This document shows positions 1 to 8,152 of a DNA stretch of 20,703 bases, piece by piece (position 1 is the first letter of the stretch; the number at the start of each line of letters is the position of its first letter). The DNA lies in assembly GCA_045046905.1 (NCBI GenBank), contig JASFYU010000182.1, positions 1-20,703 of the forward strand. The letters run 5' to 3'. The translations under genes and the position numbers were made by a program. The stretch is from JASFYU01 sp045046905. Lineage in GTDB: Bacteria; Bacteroidota; Bacteroidia; Flavobacteriales; Flavobacteriaceae. Below the pieces are notes generated by a model that was given only the letters and a program-made list of their open reading frames with translations, was not told the origin of the DNA and ran no database searches.

Positions 1-2
1 GT

Positions 3-215
3 ATTGCTTATTCTGTATTACATCCTTGGCCAAGAGAATCTAGTGAATATGTTAAGAACAGTTTTCCAGGTCGTGGAAAGCCAAAATTAACGGATTACCA
101 ACGAAAGATTGCTGAGTTAAAGAAAAAGTTGCGGAATTCTGAATTAGAAAATCAGATCGTAAAAAAGGCGATTGGCATCTTCTCCGCGAACAACAGCAAA
201 AATTTGGGTTTATGA
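3..215 (+). CDS. IS3 OrfA (HTH/leucine-zipper transposase subunit), C-terminal part
   Basis: This frame is open from the window edge and ends at TGA 213-215. It contains the FPGRGKPKLTD segment, a charged coiled-coil-like stretch (ELKKKLRNSELENQIVKKA) and the IGIFS ending typical of OrfA proteins of IS150-like IS3 elements. OrfA normally binds the terminal repeats and is also the front half of the OrfAB frameshift fusion. The codons GTA-AAA-AAG at 159-167 contain an A-AAA-AAG slippery site in the right phase for -1 frameshifting into orfB, whose first ATG (212) overlaps the orfA stop as ATGA. The HTH part lies outside the window. Confidence 0.8.
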   Translation: MAYSVLHPWPRESSEYVKNSFPGRGKPKLTDYQRKIAELKKKLRNSELENQIVKKAIGIFSANNSKNLGL

Positions 216-1081
216 AACAACACAAATTAAAATACCCTGTTGAGATGATGTCAAAAATACTTGATGTGAGTACAAGTTGATATTATAACTGGCTAAAGTC
301 TGGTCCATCAGACCGATGGCTGGAGAATCGAAAAATCATTGAGCTTATTGAGGACATTTTTCAAGAAAGCCATCAAAGTTATGGTTCTCCAAGGATGGCG
401 GTAGAGTTAGAAAAACGTGGATATAAAGTATCTAGACCTCGAGCTGCTCGAATGATGAAAGCTTTAGGTGTCGAAGCTCGAAGAAAAAGAAAGTTCAAAA
501 ACACAGCCGACTCGAATCACAAGTATCCAATCTCTCCTAATCTGTTAAATCAAAATTTTTCAGTAAAAAGAGGAAATCAAGTTTGGGTCTCTGACATTAC
601 TTACATCGAAACAACTAATGGATGGGTTTACTTAACGGTAATCATTGATCTATTTGATCGAAAGGTAATCGGGTGGTCTCTAAGCGAAGATATGACCGCT
701 GAAAACACAATTATCAAAGCTTGGTATGCTGCTGTTGAAAATAGACCTATCAACAAAAAGTTGATTTTCCACTCAGACAGAGGTTCTCAGTATGCTAGTA
801 CAACTTTCAGAAACATATTGAAAAGCTATAAGAAACATGTGAACCAAAGTATGTCAAGAAAGGGGAATTGCTGGGATAATGCAGTCGCTGAAAGCTTCTT
901 TAAAAGCCTAAAGACCGAATGGGTGTATAAAAATCATTACAATGTTTACTCGGATGCTGAAATCTCAATTTTCAAGTGGATAGAAACTTGGTACAACAGG
1001 AATAGAAGACACTCAGTATTAAATTACAAAACTATTAATGAGCTGGAATTAGAAATGAATAATCAAAAATTAGCAGCATAA
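212..1081 (+). pseudogene. IS3 OrfB / integrase-core transposase, broken by an in-frame TGA
   Basis: The intact reading frame would start at ATG 212, or through the frameshift from orfA, and run to TAA 1079-1081. The residues VSTS-stop-YYNWLKSG show a single TGA at 278-280 where relatives carry a sense codon, often Gly, so one G-to-T change would explain it. Downstream the frame is clean. It has the HTH_21-like segment SYGSPRMAVELEKRGY and the rve integrase core, with Asp codon 593-595 (SDITY), Asp 776-778 (HSDRGSQYA) and Glu 890-892 (AVAESFFKSLKTE). Internal initiation near 395 could give a 228-residue core fragment, but this would lack the N-terminal region. The rest of the coding sequence looks undecayed, which suggests a recent inactivation. 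Confidence 0.85.
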
Positions 1082-1092
1082 TCTTAACCTAG

Positions 1093-1117
1093 TATCCATT
1101 TTTTTGTTGCAAGTCCA
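1093..1117 (+). repeat. Right terminal inverted repeat of the left IS3 element
   Basis: The sequence TATCCAT, a T run, GTTGCAAGTCCA follows the orfB stop by 12 bases, the expected place for an IS3 right end. A near-identical word occurs at 9906-9929 after another orfB tail, which supports it being a terminal repeat. Confidence 0.7.
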
Positions 1118-1124
1118 CTTTCAG

Positions 1125-1160
1125 TACTTTTTCCAAATTTAGGTAACCGAAATAGGTAAC
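1125..1160 (+). repeat. Intergenic repeat with paired AGGTAAC half-sites (copy 1)
   Basis: TACTTTTTC, a short AT segment, then AGGTAAC-CGAAAT-AGGTAAC. A second copy in the same orientation lies at 9676-9710. The two AGGTAAC words sit about 13 bases apart start to start, as two half-sites for a DNA-binding protein or as recombination core sequence might. Function unknown. Confidence 0.5.
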
Positions 1161-1285
1161 TTATTAAATGACTCAGTTTGGTTTATTTTGATAAAAGTAA
1201 TAAATCTAAATCTTCGGAGATTAAAAATCGTAAAAGTGTATAAAATTAATCGATTTTAAACTGTCAAGAATCAGGAATCCTTCAT

Positions 1286-1317
1286 TTTGGTATCTTAAAT
1301 TATTGTACTACATTTAG
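1286..1317 (+). promoter_or_regulatory. Candidate Bacteroidota-type promoter for the 1363-7411 operon
   Basis: A TTTG at 1286-1289 is followed after 19 bases by TACATTTA at 1309-1316. This resembles the Bacteroidota -33 TTTG / -7 TAnnTTTG consensus (the final G is A here). The start codon lies about 45 bases downstream. It is a motif match only. Confidence 0.35.
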
Positions 1318-1362
1318 AAAAACCTAAAAGATTACTTCCAATGGCATCCATAATCCATAAAT

Positions 1363-2991
1363 ATGAATCGTAGAGAGATTATAAAACGGCTAAGTGTTTT
1401 TCCAATAGCCAGTAGTCTTCTTGCGAGTGAGTCCATCCTTGGGAATACCTTTAAAGAGTCTTCACCAATTTTCTCTGGTCCTTTTTCGGCCGATAAAACT
1501 ATTTACGATGCGATTGGGGTTGTCCCTATTATCAACTGCCGGGGTACCTTTACCATTCTTGGCGGGTCTACCGAAAGACCTGAAGTGTTAAAAGCAATTG
1601 AAGCTTCCTCCGGGTATTTTGTTCAGTATGATGAGCTGGCCTTCGGAATCGGCCAACGTCTGGCGGAATTGACCAAGGCAGAATGGGGTATGGTATCGGC
1701 CGGTTGCGCTGCAGGCTTAAAACATATTACTGCCGCCTGCGTCTCAGGTGGAAACCCAGAAAAACTCCTTAAAATTCCCAATCTAAACGGACTGGAAAAA
1801 ACAGAGGTCATCTCGCCTAGGTATTCCCGTAATGTATATGATCATGGTATTCGCAACATAGGTGTCACGATAATCGATGTAGATTCTGCAGAAGAACTTG
1901 AACGGGCCATAAATTCCCGTACGGCAATGATCTATGTCAACTCTGGCGAAAATTCTGCAACGGGTCAACCGCTTTCTTTAGAGGTCATCCACCAAATAGC
2001 AAAACCAAAAAATATACCCATATTAGTTGATGCTGCGGCAGAGAATTTGACCATTCCATCTGTACACCTTGAGAGAGGTGCTACTGTAGTGGCTTATAGC
2101 GGCGGAAAAGCCATTTGCGGCCCACAATGTGCCGGTTTGCTATTGGGAGATAAAGATTTACTTATGTCGGCATGGCAGGCAAGTTCTCCACATCATGGCC
2201 CAGGTAGGGACAATAAGGTAGGTAAAGAAGAAATGTTAGGTATGTTGGCTGCAGTAGAAGCTTGGATAACCCGAGATCATGTGGCGGAATGGGATACATG
2301 GCTCTCATGGCTTGAAGAAATCTCAGTTCAGGTATTAAAAGTTAAAGGGGTAACCACTGAGGTGGAGCAGCCAAAAGGACTCTCTAATCTAGCACCCCGA
2401 CTGGTCATAAAATGGAATCCGGATAAGTTGCACATTACTGGGGAAGAAATAGCGGAGGAAGTAGCCAGAAATAAACCCAGGATTGCCATTGGAGTCAGTA
2501 GTCAAAATGGGGTGACATCTATTATTATCACCCCCAGTCAAATGCGCCCCGGAAATGCAAAAACGGTTGCGGATCGTCTCTATATAATTCTTTCTCAAAA
2601 GCGCAGCCCTCGCTCAGATAAAATGATACCCGCCAAGGTTAATGTCAGTGGTCATTGGGAAGTGGAAATGGAGTTTTTTACCAGTAAAAGTTCCCATGTT
2701 ATGTTTCTTGAACAGGATGGTAATTGGATTAGGGGAACACACCAGAGCGACTTTTCTACGCAAGAAATCGTGGGCATAATCGAAGGTGATGAAATAAAAC
2801 TTCGAAGTAATTATCGTGCGCTGGGAGATTCAATAGATTATTGGTTTTCGGCCAAGGCTACTGATGACAAACTTGTGGGCTCAGTATTTCTGGGGGAATA
2901 TCTCACCGCCAAATTCACGGCCAAACCTTCAACGTATAAGGAAGAGCACAAACGAATCGTAATACCGGGTGGACCACCATTGGCCACATAA
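1363..2991 (+). CDS. Exported SelA-like PLP-dependent enzyme with C-terminal beta domain
   Basis: 542 residues. The core (about 48-415) is a fold-type I PLP enzyme of the SelA-related family, which includes D-glucosaminate-6-phosphate ammonia-lyase-type enzymes. It has NCRGTFTILGGS near the start, a glycine/alanine-rich cofactor segment (SAGCAAGLKH), Asp223 in ILVDAAAE and the probable Schiff-base Lys249 in YSGGKAICGPQ. The N-terminus MNRREIIKRLSVFPIASSLL looks like a Tat or Sec export signal, unusual for a PLP enzyme. Residues about 427-525 (VSGHWEVEMEF..., YWFSAKAT...) form an added beta-rich domain absent from short SelA homologues. It is the first gene of an operon, 30 bases before a COG3964 hydrolase. 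SelA-related and COG3964 genes are recurrent neighbours in other bacteria. Likely reaction: elimination of ammonia or water from an amino acid or amino-sugar acid. The substrate is unknown, and it is not expected to be a selenocysteine synthase. Confidence 0.8.
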   Translation: MNRREIIKRLSVFPIASSLLASESILGNTFKESSPIFSGPFSADKTIYDAIGVVPIINCRGTFTILGGSTERPEVLKAIEASSGYFVQYDELAFGIGQRLAELTKAEWGMVSAGCAAGLKHITAACVSGGNPEKLLKIPNLNGLEKTEVISPRYSRNVYDHGIRNIGVTIIDVDSAEELERAINSRTAMIYVNSGENSATGQPLSLEVIHQIAKPKNIPILVDAAAENLTIPSVHLERGATVVAYSGGKAICGPQCAGLLLGDKDLLMSAWQASSPHHGPGRDNKVGKEEMLGMLAAVEAWITRDHVAEWDTWLSWLEEISVQVLKVKGVTTEVEQPKGLSNLAPRLVIKWNPDKLHITGEEIAEEVARNKPRIAIGVSSQNGVTSIIITPSQMRPGNAKTVADRLYIILSQKRSPRSDKMIPAKVNVSGHWEVEMEFFTSKSSHVMFLEQDGNWIRGTHQSDFSTQEIVGIIEGDEIKLRSNYRALGDSIDYWFSAKATDDKLVGSVFLGEYLTAKFTAKPSTYKEEHKRIVIPGGPPLAT

Positions 2992-3021
2992 CAACTACAA
3001 ATCAATTTCAAAATTTACCTA

Positions 3022-4284
3022 ATGCCGAAACAGAGAGGATTACCAAGCAAGTGTTTTATCACCCTATTAATTTTTCTGATGCCCTTGCTATATCTGCACG
3101 CTCAAGAATTAGATATTCTACTCAAGGGCGGGCATCTAATCGATGCGAAAAACAGTATTGATGGTCTCATGGATGTGGGCATACGGGATGGCAAAATAGC
3201 CCAAGTGGCGAAAAATATTTCTACAAAAAGAGCCAAAAAGATTATTAATGTCACCGGCCTTTATGTTACCCCTGGGCTCTTGGATATGCACGTACACGTC
3301 TTTATGGGAAATGAGCCTGGCGCTTATATTGCGAATGGCGCTACCAGCGTAATGCCTGATGGCTATACCTTTAGGGCCGGAGTGACCACCGTTGTGGATG
3401 CTGGCTCCTCTGGATGGAGAAATTTTCCGCAATTCAAAGAACAGACAATTGACAAGTCTAAAACAAGAATATTAGCATTACTCAATATTGTGGGCACCGG
3501 AATGCGGAGTAGATTTGAAGAACAGGATGTATCGGATATGAATCCGGTAATGACAGCTCATAGCATAAAGAAATTATATCCTGATATCCTGGTAGGCATC
3601 AAAGCGGCACACTATTGGGGAGACTTTACGCAGGTAGATCTAGCCGTTGAAGCAGGCAAGAAAGCTGATGTTCCCGTAATGGTCGATTTTGGCGAACACT
3701 ATCCTACAAATTCCATCGAAGCTCTTTTTATGGAACACCTTCGCCCTGGGGACATTTTCACACATACCTATTCACACGGACCCACACAACGTGAAACAAT
3801 TGTTGATGAAGACGGGAAACTAAAGCCCTTCATAATCAAAGCACAACAGAGAGGTATTGTCTTTGACATGGGACATGGAGGGGGTGCCTTTACCTGGCAA
3901 CAGGCCATACCTGCCAGCCAACAAGGATTTAAAGTCGATGTCGTAAGTACCGATTTGCATACACAAAGTATGAATGCTGGGATGAAGGACCTGAGCAATG
4001 TTTTATCGAAATTTATGGCCATGGGTGCTTCCTTGCCCGATGCTATTTCTCGGGCCACATGGGCTCCTGCCCAAGTGATAGGTAAACCAAATCTCGGGCA
4101 TTTGAGTGTGGGAGCCGAGGCCGATGTGGCGGTTTTTAATCTACGTGAAGGTGATTTCAGTTTTGTAGATGTTCGCCGCTTGAAAATCCAAGGAAGCAGG
4201 AAATTGGAAACAGAACTTACGATTCGGGCAGGTAAAGTGGTTTGGGACTTGAACGGACTGGCGGCCGAGGATTTCAAAAAGTAG
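3022..4284 (+). CDS. Exported COG3964-type amidohydrolase/deacetylase (first of two)
   Basis: 420 residues with a signal peptide (CFITLLIFLMPLLYLHAQ) and an amidohydrolase-superfamily barrel. Visible metal-site residues are His90 and His92 (DMHVHVF), the probable carboxylated Lys194 (VGIKAAHYWG), His248 (FTHTYSHG), and active-site Asp311 (STDLHTQ); His285 sits in DMGHGGG. The C-terminal GHLSVGAEADVAVFNL strand belongs to the composite beta domain. The DAGSSGWRNF segment marks the dihydroorotase-like COG3964 group. Known members hydrolyse N-acyl or O-acyl groups, for example acetyl-(R)-mandelate, and are not true dihydroorotases. It lies 42 bases before a paralogue and follows the SelA-like gene. 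The signal peptide places it in the periplasm or on the envelope. The natural substrate is not predictable. Confidence 0.85.
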   Translation: MPKQRGLPSKCFITLLIFLMPLLYLHAQELDILLKGGHLIDAKNSIDGLMDVGIRDGKIAQVAKNISTKRAKKIINVTGLYVTPGLLDMHVHVFMGNEPGAYIANGATSVMPDGYTFRAGVTTVVDAGSSGWRNFPQFKEQTIDKSKTRILALLNIVGTGMRSRFEEQDVSDMNPVMTAHSIKKLYPDILVGIKAAHYWGDFTQVDLAVEAGKKADVPVMVDFGEHYPTNSIEALFMEHLRPGDIFTHTYSHGPTQRETIVDEDGKLKPFIIKAQQRGIVFDMGHGGGAFTWQQAIPASQQGFKVDVVSTDLHTQSMNAGMKDLSNVLSKFMAMGASLPDAISRATWAPAQVIGKPNLGHLSVGAEADVAVFNLREGDFSFVDVRRLKIQGSRKLETELTIRAGKVVWDLNGLAAEDFKK

Positions 4285-4326
4285 TTAGCTGCCTTTATCC
4301 CAGTTATTTTTCAATGGCAAAATAGT

Positions 4327-5616
4327 ATGAGTATGGTTTTAGATACGGCAATTAAAAATACAATTAACATCATATTCTATTTTATTTTGGTTGCGATTCA
4401 AGCGCAGGAAGTTGATCTTTTAATAAAAAACGGGCATGTTTTCGATCCCAAAAATAATCGTGACACCGTACTCGACATTTCCATTGGAGATGGTAAAATA
4501 CTTGAAGTGGCTCCTAATATTGTGGCAGAAAATGCTAGAATAGTTGTTGATGCCACTGGCCTCTATGTATGCCCTGGCCTTATTGACATTCATACACATG
4601 TTTTTGTAGGCACCAAGGCGAATAAATTTGCTGATGGCAACAATAGCCTGTCTCCTGATGATTTTAGCTTTAAGGCCGGTATCACTACTGTGGTTGATGC
4701 CGGAACTTCTGGTTGGCGAAATTTTCCACTGTTTAAGACGCAAGTAATCGACCAGTCCAAAACGCGGATTTTGGCTTTTTTGAATATTGCCGCTTCGGGA
4801 ATGAGCGGAGATGCCGCCCAGCATGATCTTAATGAAATGGATGCTGAAAAGACCATAGAAATAATTCAGAAGTACGCTGATATCATTGTTGGGGTTAAAA
4901 TAGGGCACTTCGATGGGGCTACGTGGGCGCCTTTCGAAAGGGCACTTGAAGCCGGGTCGAAAACAGATAGGCCACTTTTTGTAGAATGTCACTTGCCTCA
5001 GTATTCCCTAAAAGACCAGCTAGGTCGTATGCGCCCTGGAGATATTATAACCCATTCCTTTGAAAATATCTCCGAACGGACACCCATGGTTGACAAAGAA
5101 GGAAATGTTTTGTTGTATGTGCTTGAAGCGAAGGAAAAGGGCATTCTGTTTGATGTTGGGCACGGCGGTGCCGGTTTTTGGTTTAATCAGGCAGTTCCTT
5201 CAATGGAACAGGGCCTTTGGCCAAACACCTTTGGCACTGATTTACATCGATTCAGTATGAATGCGGGTATGAAAGATATGTTAAACGTGATGTCTAAATA
5301 TTTAAACATGGGTATGCCCTTAAAGGAGGTGCTTCTGAGAGGAAGCTGGAACCCGGCCCAGGCCATTGGACGAGAAGACCTAGGACATTTGAGTGTTGGG
5401 GCTGAAGCCGATATGGTCCTATTAGGGCTAAAAAAAGGTAAATTTGGTTTTGTCGACGCAAGAAATAATCGGATTACCGGGAATCGAAAATTAGAAGCGG
5501 AATTGACCATTAGAGCAGGAAAGGTCGTATGGGATCTTAATGGGTTGACGGCAAAGCCCTTTAAACAAAAAAAAAGTGGAAATAAAATTAGGAAATTCGA
5601 TGCAATCAACGAATAA
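4327..5616 (+). CDS. Exported COG3964-type amidohydrolase/deacetylase (second, tandem paralogue)
   Basis: 429 residues, colinear with the preceding protein. An N-terminal hydrophobic segment (INIIFYFILVAIQAQ) serves as signal peptide. Metal ligands are conserved: His89/His91 (DIHTHVF), Lys191 (VGVKIGHF), His243 (ITHSFEN), a GHGG histidine and Asp305 (GTDLHRF). Substrate-side loops differ: ECHLPQYSLKDQ replaces DFGEHYPTNSIEA, and the loop after the HxH motif has changed, so the pair probably act on different acyl substrates. Two in-frame ATGs (4327 and 4333) are possible starts; no clear ribosome-binding site is visible. The basic C-terminus (KQKKSGNKIRKFDAINE) ends in the leader region of the next gene. 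The ITHSFENISERTPMVDKEG segment aligns with FTHTYSHGPTQRETIVDEDG of the neighbour, indicating tandem duplication. Confidence 0.85.
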   Translation: MSMVLDTAIKNTINIIFYFILVAIQAQEVDLLIKNGHVFDPKNNRDTVLDISIGDGKILEVAPNIVAENARIVVDATGLYVCPGLIDIHTHVFVGTKANKFADGNNSLSPDDFSFKAGITTVVDAGTSGWRNFPLFKTQVIDQSKTRILAFLNIAASGMSGDAAQHDLNEMDAEKTIEIIQKYADIIVGVKIGHFDGATWAPFERALEAGSKTDRPLFVECHLPQYSLKDQLGRMRPGDIITHSFENISERTPMVDKEGNVLLYVLEAKEKGILFDVGHGGAGFWFNQAVPSMEQGLWPNTFGTDLHRFSMNAGMKDMLNVMSKYLNMGMPLKEVLLRGSWNPAQAIGREDLGHLSVGAEADMVLLGLKKGKFGFVDARNNRITGNRKLEAELTIRAGKVVWDLNGLTAKPFKQKKSGNKIRKFDAINE

Positions 5617-5632
5617 AAATAGTAGATCTTTT

Positions 5633-7411
5633 ATGAAAAGTAGTTCTGTAAATTTAGCTTTGTATTCTTCAAAAGTCATCGCAATTCTATTAATGGCAAT
5701 GAGCCTGTTCCAGTGTGACTCAGAAAAAAAATTGCCATTGAGTGATCCGGATAACGGCGGACTCTTCCTTCCTGAAAAATTTGAAGCCTTGGTGGTGGTG
5801 GACAGCATTGGGCCAACCAGACATATTGCGGTCAACGGTAACGGGGATATTTATGTGCAATTACGTAATTCAAGAGACGGAAAAGGAACAATCGCTCTTC
5901 GCGATACTAACAATGATGGCAAGGCCGACAGCCTAGTTCACTTTGGTGATTATATTGATAATGGTCGTTCTGCTACGGGGGTAACTATACACAATGGATA
6001 TCTTTATACGAGTACAAACAGAATGGTCTATAGAAATAAATTAACAGCTGGAGAATTGGTACCCACTAATGAGACAGAAGTGGTATTTACCGATATGGAA
6101 GAAGATGTTGATAGAAATTGGCACACAACAAAACCTCTAGCCTTTGATAACAAGGGCAATATGTATATCCCTTTTGGTGCTCCATCCAATGCCTGTCAGG
6201 ATATGGAAAAATATGGACCTGTCGGAATTCCTGAAGGCAAGGGGCTGGATCCATGCCCTGAACTTGAGACCCAAGCTGGAATATGGCGGTTTGACGCCGA
6301 CAAAATTGGACTAACTCAAGCAGATGGTTATAAATTTGCTACGGGTATCAGAAGCGTTGTAGGAATGGAATGGAATCCGAGGGACGAAAGTTTATATGTC
6401 GTAGGTAATGGAATAGACAATTTTCACACCCTGTATCCCGATCTGTTTTCCTCTTGGGAGGCGGCTATGTTACCTTCAGAAACCCTTATGAAAGTGACTG
6501 AAGGTTCGAACTATGGATGGCCTTATGCATACTACGACCAGCTACAGGAAAAAAATGTTTTACAACCTGGGTACGGAGGCGATGGGAAGATTGTAGGAAG
6601 AGCCAATGAATACGATGATCCCATTATTGGTTTTCCAGGGCATTGGGCTCCTATGGATGTCATGTTCTATCATGGTGATCAATTTCCCGAACGGTATAAC
6701 AATGGGGTCTTTGTTGCATTTCATGGCTCTACAGATCGACCACCCTATCCCCAGGCCGGTTTTATTGTATGTTTCGTACCCTTTGATGCCCAAGGAAAAT
6801 CTACGGGAAAATGGGAAGTTTTCGCAGATGGTTTTACGGGCGTAGACAAAGTATGGAATACCAGCGATGCGGTTTATAGACCTATGGGTTTATCCACTGG
6901 TCCTGATGGCTCACTTTACATTAGTGAGTCTAATGAAGGAAAAATATGGCGGGTAATGTATAAAGGGGATAAAGACAAATTTGAAGAAATTCAACTGGCA
7001 TCCATGGAAAAAAGAAAATCCAAAGATCATATACGAACCCCGATAGAAGGCCAGGATATTAGAAAGGATGGTGATATGCTTAGCGGTGGAATATTATACA
7101 ATACCTATTGTGCGGCCTGCCATCAAAGAAACGGCCAAGGGGATAATAATCGTTTCCCACCCCTTTATGCCTCCGATTGGGTAAGCGGAGATGAAGACCG
7201 CCTGATTGATGTAGTTCTTAATGGAATGCAGGGGGAGATTGAAATAGGCGGTAGGTCATATGATGGCCTAATGCCACAGAATCGGCACTTGGATGATTTT
7301 GCCATCTCGTCGATTCTAACCTTTATAAGGAAAAGATTTGGCAATGAGGCTCCACCGGTATCCGCATCGAAAGTTGCACAAGTTCGTAGTGCCACTGCGG
7401 ATAAGCACTGA
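5633..7411 (+). CDS. Lipoprotein with sugar-dehydrogenase-like beta-propeller and C-terminal cytochrome c
   Basis: From ATG 5633 it is 592 residues; upstream starts at 5600 (ATG) or 5576 (GTG) would overlap the previous gene. The 5633 start gives a clean lipoprotein signal ending LLMAMSLFQC with lipobox Cys28. Residues about 45-440 form a six-bladed propeller of the PQQ/sugar-dehydrogenase (GDH-B-like) type, with a Ca-type loop RDTNNDGKAD, ATGIRSVVGMEWNP, EGSNYGWPYAYYDQ and a final blade SLYISESNEGKIWRV. A class I cytochrome c domain follows, with heme motif CAACH (Cys493, Cys496, His497) and probable axial Met547 (LMPQNR). Probable role: periplasmic oxidation of a sugar or sugar-derived substrate with electron transfer to the fused heme. 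PQQ use is likely from the fold but not proven. It is the last complete gene of the operon. Confidence 0.8.
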   Translation: MKSSSVNLALYSSKVIAILLMAMSLFQCDSEKKLPLSDPDNGGLFLPEKFEALVVVDSIGPTRHIAVNGNGDIYVQLRNSRDGKGTIALRDTNNDGKADSLVHFGDYIDNGRSATGVTIHNGYLYTSTNRMVYRNKLTAGELVPTNETEVVFTDMEEDVDRNWHTTKPLAFDNKGNMYIPFGAPSNACQDMEKYGPVGIPEGKGLDPCPELETQAGIWRFDADKIGLTQADGYKFATGIRSVVGMEWNPRDESLYVVGNGIDNFHTLYPDLFSSWEAAMLPSETLMKVTEGSNYGWPYAYYDQLQEKNVLQPGYGGDGKIVGRANEYDDPIIGFPGHWAPMDVMFYHGDQFPERYNNGVFVAFHGSTDRPPYPQAGFIVCFVPFDAQGKSTGKWEVFADGFTGVDKVWNTSDAVYRPMGLSTGPDGSLYISESNEGKIWRVMYKGDKDKFEEIQLASMEKRKSKDHIRTPIEGQDIRKDGDMLSGGILYNTYCAACHQRNGQGDNNRFPPLYASDWVSGDEDRLIDVVLNGMQGEIEIGGRSYDGLMPQNRHLDDFAISSILTFIRKRFGNEAPPVSASKVAQVRSATADKH

Positions 7412-7453
7412 GTGTTTCATATACCATAATTTAGCCAACCCAAACCAAACCGT

Positions 7454-7567
7454 ATGCAAATGAGATTCATCCTTGTACTTATAATAATCATACACTCGCT
7501 TTCATCTACTCAAATGGCAAAAGCGATTTCGGACAAAAAAGTTGGTCTTGATGATGATATTGTTTGA
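7454..7567 (+). pseudogene. Truncated exported protein, N-terminal 37 codons only (fifth operon gene)
   Basis: MQMRFILVLIIIIHSLSSTQ has a signal peptide, then MAKAISDKKVGLDDDIV and TGA at 7565-7567. It sits 42 bases after the dehydrogenase gene, in the same orientation and with operon-like spacing. The next bases belong to an unrelated minus-strand gene remnant. The likely reading is that a longer exported enzyme of the operon was cut off at about 7567 by insertion or deletion. Too little remains to name the family. A genuine 37-residue secreted peptide is possible but less likely. Confidence 0.45.
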
Positions 7568-7569
7568 CG

Positions 7570-8116
7570 TCAGCAAAAAGTGAATTCTTTTAGAGCGGAT
7601 GTAAAAGAAGATGATGTTCGTGCTTTGGTCATAACCACACTAAATGGGTAATCGCAAGCAGCTCCATTTTCAAATAAGGCACTTGGATTAAAACCCAATT
7701 GAGTGAAGTTGGTTCTTACTTCGGCAAAATAATTTGTATTGTAATTACTACTGTAACCTAAAGTATTTGTAGTTCCCCAAGGGGGAGCAGGACTTACCAC
7801 AAAAAAGTGGACATTTAGATATGGGTAATGCTGCTATTTTTTGGTTTTCATCATATGGGTTATTACAGTCAACTATGTCCTCGGTATATTGAGCATTAAG
7901 AATTTTGTCCTCTCGATAAATATCAAATTTTTCATTGTGTCCGCCTCATTCTCCGCATTCATCAAAACTTGAACTTAATTCTAATCTGTTAAGTCCCATT
8001 AGTTTCCTAAAATCCGTTTTCGGTTTCTTTTTGGAAGTATCACAGCTTCCAGTAAAAACTGAAATAATTAAAATGAACAGCGTAAGGTTTGTATTATACT
8101 GATATAGGTTAACCAT
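7570..8116 (-). pseudogene. Broken lipoprotein gene of unknown function
   Basis: Starting at ATG 8116 on the minus strand, MVNLYQYNTNLTLFILIISV leads to FTGSC, a lipoprotein signal with Cys25. The frame is stopped by TGA at 7946-7948 but reads on sensibly (GGHNEKFDIYREDKILNAQY, then CNNPYDENQKIAALP) to the T6 run at 7801-7806. From there a shifted frame continues (VVSPAPPWGTTNTLGYSSNY) to the stop at 7570-7572. Removing one T would join the two halves into one lipoprotein of about 180 residues. I do not recognise the family. The alternative is two unrelated fragments joined at an IS end near 7790-7812. It is oriented against the operon and abuts the truncated gene at 7567. Confidence 0.5.
7790..7812 (+). 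repeat. IS3-terminal-repeat-like sequence, also a small hairpin
   Basis: GGACTTACCACAAAAAAGTGGA matches the inverted complement of the IS3 right end at 9907-9928 at 20 of 22 positions by eye. It also contains the palindrome CCAC-A6-GTGG. It could be the left end of a lost IS3 copy, or coding sequence of the broken lipoprotein gene. Confidence 0.35.
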
Positions 8117-8152
8117 TTTTCGGGTTAAATTTATACCGTTCAAAAGCTACAT

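Larger units (their letters stand above)
1..1117 (+). mobile_element. IS3-family insertion sequence (IS150-like), left end outside window, inactivated
   Basis: The stretch holds the 3' part of orfA, an overlapping orfB in the -1 frame and a right terminal inverted repeat ending near 1117 (TTGCAAGTCCA). The two-frame layout with an A AAAAAG slippery heptamer at 161-167 is classical for IS3. The catalytic DDE codons are intact, but a TGA at 278-280 interrupts orfB, so this copy should not make a full transposase. The left end lies before base 1. Confidence 0.9.

Noticed and set aside
278..280. TGA in the left IS3 orfB as a selenocysteine codon, suggested by the nearby SelA-like gene
   Set aside because: The position is normally Gly-like in IS3 relatives, no insertion-element hairpin is evident, and SelA-like exported enzymes of this group are not selenocysteine synthases.
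3768..4277. Long minus-strand open frame (169 codons) opposite the first amidohydrolase
   Set aside because: It is the antisense shadow of a strongly supported gene; it has no domain-like motif and its composition is typical of reverse-complement reading.
4420..4992. Long minus-strand open frame (190 codons) opposite the second amidohydrolase
   Set aside because: It overlaps conserved catalytic motifs of the sense gene and shows no recognisable family features.
7790..7812. CCAC-A6-GTGG hairpin as a transcription terminator
   Set aside because: The stem is only four base pairs and lies inside a broken coding sequence; it is better explained by IS-end similarity or by coding sequence.
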